Program-made: the position numbers and the translations under genes | Source: Oscillospiraceae bacterium | Lineage (GTDB): Bacteria; Bacillota; Clostridia; Oscillospirales; Ruminococcaceae | DNA: 64,000 nucleotides | Assembly: GCA_017466865.1 (NCBI GenBank) | Contig: JAFTTI010000021.1 | Span: 248,001 to 312,000 of the forward strand | Direction of reading: 5' to 3' | Notes under the pieces: generated by a model | What the model was told of the DNA's origin: nothing | Databases searched by the model: none | The model's input: the letters and a program-made list of their open reading frames with translations, nothing else | Shown here: positions 59,396 to 64,000 of the stretch, piece by piece | Layout of the letters: each line of letters starts with the position of its first letter | How positions within the stretch are numbered: the first letter of the stretch is position 1

Positions 59396-60306
59396 TGGCA
59401 GATTTAAGTGTTAAAGTTGCGGGAGTTGATTTTAAAAACCCTGTTATCGTCGCATCGGGAACTTTTGGATACGGCAGGGAATATGAAGAACTTTTCCCTC
59501 TTTCTGTTTTAGGCGGAATTTCTACAAAGGGAACAACGGGTGTTAAGAGAACGGGAAATCCATCTCCGAGAATTGCCGAAACACCAAGCGGAATACTTAA
59601 TTCTGTAGGTCTTCAGAACCCCGGAATTGATTATTTCATCGCGAATGAACTTCCTTATCTTAAAACCAAAGACACAACAATTGTTGCTAACATTGCGGGT
59701 TCGACACCTGAAGAATGTGCTGAGGTTGCAAAGAAACTCGACTCGACAGATGTTGATATGATAGAACTTAACATCTCGTGTCCCAATGTAAAGCAGGGCG
59801 GTGCTGCTTTCGGAACATCATGTGAGGGTGCGGCGGCTGTTACAAGAATTGTAAGAAATGCGACAAAGAAACCTCTTATGGTTAAGCTTTCGCCTAATGT
59901 TACTAGCATTGTTGACATTGCAAAAGCTGTTGAGGCAGAGGGCGCTGACGCTGTTTCACTTATAAACACACTTCTCGGAATGAGAATAGACATAAACACA
60001 AGAAGACCTATTCTTAAAAACAATGTCGGAGGACTTTCAGGCCCCTGCGTTTTCCCGGTTGCTGTGAGAATGGTATGGCAGGTTGCAAATGCGGTTGGCA
60101 TTGACGTTGTCGGAATGGGCGGTATTGCTACTTATGAAGATGCTATCGAAATGATGATGGCGGGTGCTAAAGCTATTCAGATAGGAACTGTTCTTTTCAA
60201 TAACCCTTATGCTGCGGTTGATATTGTCAACGGTATGAATGAGTGGTGCGATAAAAACGGTGTAAGAAATATCGGTGAGATTTCAGGAACGGTAAAAAAA
60301 TGGTAA
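59395..60306 (+). CDS. pyrD: Dihydroorotate dehydrogenase B, catalytic subunit
   Basis: A 303-residue FMN enzyme oxidizing dihydroorotate to orotate. Visible are VASGTFGYG, KGTTGVKRTGNPSPRI, the active-site Cys in ELNISCPNVKQGG, VKLSPNVTSI and GMGGIATYEDAIEMMMAGAK. It works with PyrK. The stop overlaps the start of the phosphatase gene by 7 bases. Confidence 0.95.
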   Translation: MADLSVKVAGVDFKNPVIVASGTFGYGREYEELFPLSVLGGISTKGTTGVKRTGNPSPRIAETPSGILNSVGLQNPGIDYFIANELPYLKTKDTTIVANIAGSTPEECAEVAKKLDSTDVDMIELNISCPNVKQGGAAFGTSCEGAAAVTRIVRNATKKPLMVKLSPNVTSIVDIAKAVEAEGADAVSLINTLLGMRIDINTRRPILKNNVGGLSGPCVFPVAVRMVWQVANAVGIDVVGMGGIATYEDAIEMMMAGAKAIQIGTVLFNNPYAAVDIVNGMNEWCDKNGVRNIGEISGTVKKW

Positions 60307-60941
60307 CTAAGATTATTTTTATAAGACACGCTGAGGCTATGGGTAATGTTACAGGAAGATACCAGGGTAGAAGTGATGCTGATGTTACTGAAAACGGAAG
60401 AAAACAGCTTGACGCTTTAGCTGAAAGATTCAAAGATATTCCGTTTGATGTAATTTACACAAGCCCTCTTTCAAGAACAAGAGCTACTGCTGAAGCGGTA
60501 AACAGATATAACGGAAAAGAAATCATCATAGAAGACGGTTTACTTGAATTTGACGGCGGAAAATGGGAAGGGAAGAAGTGGGATGATATAGCTATAGAGT
60601 TCCCTGATGAACTTTATGACTGGAACAATCATCTCGAAAAACTTACTGCTCCCGACGGAGAAAGCATAGCGGGACTTCGCGTTCGTATGGCTGAAACTGT
60701 CAAGAAAATACTTAAAGAAAACAAAGGGAAAACCATTGTTGCGGTTTCACACGGGTGCGCTTTAAGAACATATTTCAACTATGCTTTAAACCTTCCGTTT
60801 GAAGAAATAAACAACGACCATTGGGTTATGAATACATCACTCACTTTGTTTGAATATGATGATGACTTAAAGGCGACTATGATTTACAAGGAAGATGCAA
60901 CGCATCTTGAAAATGCGGGTGTTCCCGTTAAAAAACACTGA
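60300..60941 (+). CDS. Histidine phosphatase family protein
   Basis: A 213-residue phosphoglycerate-mutase-like phosphatase. The phosphohistidine motif is FIRHAEAMGN (RHG variant RHA), with TSPLSRTRATAEAV, a late VSHGCALRTY and the acid Glu in LEFDGGKWEG. It is probably a broad phosphatase (CobC/PhoE type); it is coupled to pyrD, which may hint at nucleotide or sugar-phosphate clean-up. Confidence 0.88.
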   Translation: MVTKIIFIRHAEAMGNVTGRYQGRSDADVTENGRKQLDALAERFKDIPFDVIYTSPLSRTRATAEAVNRYNGKEIIIEDGLLEFDGGKWEGKKWDDIAIEFPDELYDWNNHLEKLTAPDGESIAGLRVRMAETVKKILKENKGKTIVAVSHGCALRTYFNYALNLPFEEINNDHWVMNTSLTLFEYDDDLKATMIYKEDATHLENAGVPVKKH

Positions 60942-60955
60942 CGGAGGATTTTTTT

Positions 60956-61381
60956 ATGAGAATACTTGCGGTTGACTACGGCGAGGTAAGAACAGGTCTT
61001 GCTGTATGCGACAGAACGGAATTTTTAGCCTCACCCGTTGGAGTTATCGAAGAAAGAAAATTCGAGGAACTTTTAATGAAAGTTATGTTCATTGCAAAGG
61101 ACCACGGGGTAGGAGAGATAATTGTCGGACACCCTAAGAATATGGATGGCAGTGAGGGTGAAAAGGCGAATAAATGCAGGAAGTTCGCTGAAGATTTAGA
61201 GGAACTTTCAGGAATTCCCGTTAAGTTATGGGATGAAAGAAGAACAACGATAACAGCACATAATATCCTTAACGAAACAGACACAAGAGGAAAGAAACGC
61301 AAGGAAGTTGTGGACGCTGTTGCGGCTACTGTTCTTTTGGAAAGTTATTTAAGATACAGAGAACTTCATAGAGAAGGATAA
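60956..61381 (+). CDS. ruvX: Putative pre-16S rRNA nuclease / Holliday junction resolvase-like YqgF
   Basis: A 141-residue RNase H-like protein. AVDYGEVRTGLAVCD supplies the first catalytic Asp, IIVGHPKNMDGSEG the middle motif, and LWDERRTT and VVDAVAATVLLESYL the last acidic residues. The family processes pre-16S rRNA. AGGATTTTTTT precedes the ATG. It is the last gene of the pyr transcript. Confidence 0.92.
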   Translation: MRILAVDYGEVRTGLAVCDRTEFLASPVGVIEERKFEELLMKVMFIAKDHGVGEIIVGHPKNMDGSEGEKANKCRKFAEDLEELSGIPVKLWDERRTTITAHNILNETDTRGKKRKEVVDAVAATVLLESYLRYRELHREG

Positions 61382-61384
61382 CAA

Positions 61385-61427
61385 AAAGGCTTGTATGCAA
61401 ATAGCATACAAGCCTTTGATTTTATTT
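61385..61427 (+). terminator. Terminator after ruvX
   Basis: Arms AAAGGCTTGTATGC/GCATACAAGCCTTT with a 5-base loop, then GATTTTATTTAT. Between here and the tRNA (61428-61511) lies a short AAAACGCTCTG match to the tRNA terminator and no gene. Confidence 0.9.
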
Positions 61428-61511
61428 ATACAAAAACGCTCTGAAGGCGAGTCGCCTTTGACAATTCGTATCTTACAGATTGATCAAAAGAAGTTTACCG
61501 CTCGGTAACGA

Positions 61512-61550
61512 AAATAAAACAAAAACGCTCTGCTTTAAAAGCAGAGCGTC
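61512..61550 (-). terminator. Terminator of tRNA-Lys
   Basis: Minus strand arms ACGCTCTGC/GCAGAGCGT followed by TTTTTGTTTTATTTT. Confidence 0.88.
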
Positions 61551-61626
61551 TGGTGAGACATTGGGGATTCGAACCCCAGACCCCTTGATTAAAAGTCAAG
61601 TGCTCTACCGACTGAGCTAATGTCTC
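61551..61626 (-). tRNA. tRNA-Lys (anticodon UUU)
   Basis: A 76-base cloverleaf on the minus strand: acceptor GAGACAT pairs with ATGTCTC, discriminator A, encoded CCA. D arm GCTCAGTCGGTAGAGC, anticodon loop CTTTTAA with TTT, and T arm CTGGGGTTCGAATCCCCAA. Confidence 0.96.
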
Positions 61627-61660
61627 ATTTTGCTGACTGTTATTTCAAGTCAGCATATAG

Positions 61661-61689
61661 ATTATATCAAAAATTAAGGCTTGTGTCAA
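61661..61689 (-). promoter_or_regulatory. Promoter of tRNA-Lys
   Basis: Minus strand TTGACA (61689-61684), 17 bases, TATAAT (61666-61661): a full consensus match. Confidence 0.88.
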
Positions 61690-61759
61690 CAGAAATATTT
61701 TGGTTTTGTAGTTATGATAACTTTTTAGCGAAAGATTAACGGGATAATATGCAATTTGC

Positions 61760-62275
61760 CTAAAACATAAGGCTTATTACGATAACACTTGCTATTATGC
61801 CCGTTATATCCCCGATTAAAGCAGAGGGAAGGGCGTGTCTTGTATTTTTTATTCTTGTTGCACCGAAATAGACAGACAGCACATAGAATGTTGTTTCGGA
61901 CGACCCCATCATAACAGATGCTACTCTGCCTGTGAAACTGTCTGCACCATATTCTGAAAGTATTGATTCGAGAATGGCGAGAGAGGCACTTCCTGATATG
62001 GATTTTGTTATCGCAAGAGGAAAACACCCCGCTGGGAAACCGACAAGGTTTGTTATGGGAGAAATAAGGTCTGTAAGAAAATCGGAAGCACCCGACGCTT
62101 TGAACATTCCGACAGCGGTTATTATTGCAACAAGTGTCGGAATTATTGAAATTCCTGTTCTGAAATTTTCTTTTGCACCATTTACAAATTCAGAGAAAAC
62201 ATCAACCTTTTTGAAAAGTCCCGTTATTATTATCGCGGTTATTATGAAAGGAATTATTATGTCGGAAAATTTCAA
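61760..62275 (-). CDS. spmB: Spore maturation protein B
   Basis: A 171-residue membrane protein of the nucleoside-recognition (Gate) family: FRTGISIIPTLVAIITAVGM, GFPAGCFPLAITKSISGSAS and VMMGSSETTFYVLSVYFGA are the SpmB pattern. SpmA and SpmB are needed for spore core dehydration in Bacillus and Clostridium. It starts at a TTG 8 bases behind GGAGG, overlapping the spmA stop. Confidence 0.92.
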   Translation of the reverse strand: MKFSDIIIPFIITAIIITGLFKKVDVFSEFVNGAKENFRTGISIIPTLVAIITAVGMFKASGASDFLTDLISPITNLVGFPAGCFPLAITKSISGSASLAILESILSEYGADSFTGRVASVMMGSSETTFYVLSVYFGATRIKNTRHALPSALIGDITGIIASVIVISLMF

Positions 62276-62859
62276 TTTTTCTTCCTCCTTTTAAAATCAA
62301 AAATTCTAGCAAAGGTAACGGAAACTATCAGCGTTATCGCGGAAGTTATTATCACGGCAGGGAGGATTTCAAGCGGATTTTCACTTCCGTTCTTTAAGCG
62401 TAATGCTGCAACGGTTGTGGGAATTATTGTGAATGACGCAGTGTTTATTACGGCAAAGATAATCATATTTATACTTGCTGTTTCTTTGCAGTTGTCCTCT
62501 TTTTCAAGTTCTTTCATAGCCTCAATTCCGAATGGGGTTGCGGCGTTTCCAAGCCCTAAAAGATTTGCGGTTATGTTCATACATATTGCAGAAAAGGCTT
62601 TTCCTTTTGTGTCTATTCCTTTGAAAACAAATTTCAAAAACGGCGAGAAAAACTTTGACAGAATATCGGTTATTCCTGATTTTTCAGCGACGCGCATAAC
62701 TCCTCCCCAGACGCACATAGCACCTAACATATAGATCCCCAAATCTATAGCGGATACGCTTTCTGTCAGCACCGCTTCTGAAACAGAACCGATATTTCCG
62801 CTTATAATTCCTGAAATTAAAGATGAAATTATGAGTATGGCAAAGATATAGTTAAGCAA
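62272..62859 (-). CDS. spmA: Spore maturation protein A
   Basis: A 195-residue membrane protein with GIYMLGAMCVWGGVMRVAEK, ITANLLGLGNAATPFGIEAM and FTIIPTTVAALR, typical of SpmA. I use the TTG at 62859 because GAGGTG lies 6 bases upstream and the resulting length fits the family; the open frame runs farther upstream without any membrane-protein match. It is coupled to spmB. Confidence 0.9.
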   Translation of the reverse strand: MLNYIFAILIISSLISGIISGNIGSVSEAVLTESVSAIDLGIYMLGAMCVWGGVMRVAEKSGITDILSKFFSPFLKFVFKGIDTKGKAFSAICMNITANLLGLGNAATPFGIEAMKELEKEDNCKETASINMIIFAVINTASFTIIPTTVAALRLKNGSENPLEILPAVIITSAITLIVSVTFARIFDFKRRKKN

Positions 62860-62935
62860 TGAAAGCACCTCTTTATGTAAATGTAAAATTTCTGTTAAAA
62901 GCCGAAAAATAGGACTTTTTGTCGAACGATAAAAT

Positions 62936-62964
62936 TTGACAGAATAAAGAAAATATTGTATAAT
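62936..62964 (+). promoter_or_regulatory. Promoter of the AbrB-type gene
   Basis: TTGACA (62936-62941), 17 bases, TATAAT (62959-62964): a full consensus match. Confidence 0.88.
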
Positions 62965-63039
62965 AAACAAGTATAATATGGAACGATGAAGTAATTTGTT
63001 GTTCTGAAGATTTTTTTGAAAAACAAGGAGGAATACCGA

Positions 63040-63282
63040 ATGAAATCGACAGGTATTGTAAGAAGAGTAGACGAACTCGGAAGAATTGTCCTTCCCATAG
63101 AACTCAGAAGAACTCTTGATATTGCGGAGAAGGATTCTGTTGAAATCTATGTTGACAAGGATACAATTATCCTTAAAAAATTCCGCTCTGCATGTACATT
63201 CTGCGGAGAAGGAGAAGATGTTATAGATTTCAAGGGCAAGTATATCTGCCCTAATTGTCTTGCACAGATAAAGAAAGCGTAA
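63040..63282 (+). CDS. AbrB-family transition-state regulator with C-terminal zinc ribbon
   Basis: An 80-residue protein. The swapped-hairpin DNA-binding domain reads MKSTGIVRRVDELGRIVLPI, then ELRRTLDIAEKDSVEIYVDK, as in AbrB/Abh. The C-terminus has a zinc-ribbon-like pair CTFCGE...CPNCLA, common in clostridial members. It is likely to regulate stationary-phase and sporulation genes. AAGGAGG lies 8 bases before ATG 63040. It is monocistronic. Confidence 0.9.
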   Translation: MKSTGIVRRVDELGRIVLPIELRRTLDIAEKDSVEIYVDKDTIILKKFRSACTFCGEGEDVIDFKGKYICPNCLAQIKKA

Positions 63283-63289
63283 CTATGTC

Positions 63290-63330
63290 TCAGGCTGTCT
63301 TTTCATAAGAAAGACAGTCTGAATTTTTTT
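63290..63330 (+). terminator. Terminator after the AbrB-type gene
   Basis: Arms TCAGGCTGTCTTT/AAAGACAGTCTGA with one G-T pair, then ATTTTTTT. Confidence 0.88.
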
Positions 63331-63339
63331 GAAAAGCTC

Positions 63340-63368
63340 TTGACAATTAAATAACAAGGTTGTATAAT
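63340..63368 (+). promoter_or_regulatory. Promoter of the DAHP synthase gene
   Basis: TTGACA (63340-63345), 17 bases, TATAAT (63363-63368): a full consensus match. Confidence 0.88.
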
Positions 63369-63401
63369 TTACTACGCGAAAGTGCTAAAGGAGGAAAACA
63401 A

Positions 63402-64000
63402 ATGGTACTTATACTTAAAAATAACCCGGAAGTAAAAAAGGTTGACGAACTTCTTGAAAAAATAGCCGAAATGGGTCTTAAAACTCAGGTTGTAGGCGGT
63501 GCTTCACACACTATCGTAGGACTTATCGGTGATACAAGCCATCTTATCCCTGAGGATTTCTTACATTATGAAATTGTTGATACTGTTCAGAGAATTTCAG
63601 AAAGCTATAAGGCTGCAAACAGAAAAATGCATCCCGATGATACTATTATAAATATAGATGGAAGAAAAATCGGTGGTGGAACATTTACTGTAATCGCAGG
63701 CCCTTGTTCTGTTGAATCAGAAGAACAGATGAAGGAAGTTGCTACTGATGTAAAGGCGAGTGGTGCATCACTTTTAAGAGGCGGTGCTTTCAAACCCAGA
63801 ACTTCTCCTTATGCTTTCCAGGGACTTCACGGGGAAGGAATCAGACTTCTTCTTGAGGCTAAGAAGGCAACAGGTCTTCCTATCGTAACAGAAATTATGG
63901 ACATAAACACACTTGACCTTTTTGCTGATGTTGATGTTATTCAGGTCGGTGCGAGAAATATGCAGAATTTCGAACTCTTAAAGGCACTCGGACATTCAGA
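63402..64000 (+). CDS. aroF: 3-deoxy-7-phosphoheptulonate (DAHP) synthase, 5' part
   Basis: 199 codons to the window end, no stop. It begins with a ferredoxin-like regulatory domain (about residues 1-70, MVLILKNNPEVKKVDELLEK), then the class I-beta barrel: VIAGPCSVESEEQM, RGGAFKPRTSPYAFQGL and VGARNMQNFELLKALG. The enzyme joins PEP and erythrose 4-phosphate, the first step toward aromatic amino acids. AAAGGAGG precedes ATG 63402. Confidence 0.94.
   Translation, partial: MVLILKNNPEVKKVDELLEKIAEMGLKTQVVGGASHTIVGLIGDTSHLIPEDFLHYEIVDTVQRISESYKAANRKMHPDDTIINIDGRKIGGGTFTVIAGPCSVESEEQMKEVATDVKASGASLLRGGAFKPRTSPYAFQGLHGEGIRLLLEAKKATGLPIVTEIMDINTLDLFADVDVIQVGARNMQNFELLKALGHS

Noticed and set aside
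61428..61535. Repeated AAAACGCTCTG sequence as a mobile repeat
   Set aside because: Only two short copies, one of them the arm of the tRNA-Lys terminator; too little to support an element.

Overview
The window looks like chromosome of an AT-rich, endospore-lineage Clostridia (Bacillota), most likely a Ruminococcus/Oscillospiraceae relative. Reasons: the ffh-rpsP-khpA-rimM-trmD order, an HPr with both His15 and Ser46, ftsEX followed by M23 and S41 proteins, spmA/spmB, an AbrB-type regulator, strong AAGGAGG ribosome sites, frequent TTG starts, and many promoters of the TTGACA-N17-TATAAT type. The organism is inferred, not proven.

Layout. 1-11 kb: translation and envelope housekeeping (ffh fragment, rpsP, khpA, rimM, trmD, ptsH, a PucR/CdaR-type regulator, ftsE, ftsX, an EnvC-like M23 protein, a degenerate S41 protein, greA, lysS). 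11-17 kb: surface and membrane proteins (a nuclease-like/Ada-like membrane protein, a BspA-type LRR protein), a TtcA-like enzyme and tRNA-Leu. 17-25 kb: GNAT acetyltransferase, GH43 glycosidase, PAP2 phosphatase, purC, and a MarR-controlled alcohol/aldehyde dehydrogenase operon.

25.16-44.83 kb: the accessory region. I read it as three related integrative mobilizable elements (E1 25157-28749, E2 28750-32675, E3 32676-44834) stacked at the 3' end of guaA. E3 is the complete one: excisionase-like HTH, tyrosine integrase, MobC-like protein, RepA-like ATPase and a MobV-type relaxase. E1 and E2 are deletion derivatives that keep shared ends, shared promoters and shared tails. Cargo differs at three fixed positions. 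Slot A (between the relaxase promoter and a foldback tail) holds a small membrane protein, a flavodoxin-like protein or a SnoaL-like protein. Slot B (behind the XRE repressor) holds an endonuclease/exonuclease/phosphatase-fold protein plus SIR2-like protein in E1, and a 279-residue cysteine-containing protein in E3. Slot C (left end) holds MATE+AraC in E2, and a DUF6414-like/AAA ATPase pair plus a C-R-M restriction system in E3. Most cargo looks like defence or resistance; the EEP+SIR2 pair is the best candidate for an undescribed system.

44.8-64 kb: core again. A stand-alone GuaA ATP-pyrophosphatase subunit, an ArsP-like transporter, tcdA, hydE, an ECF sigma/anti-sigma pair, an SDR, a MacB-type ABC system, a DUF896 protein, a lipid kinase, the pyrC-pyrF-pyrK-pyrD operon running into a phosphatase and ruvX, tRNA-Lys, spmAB, an AbrB-type regulator and the start of a DAHP synthase gene cut by the window edge.
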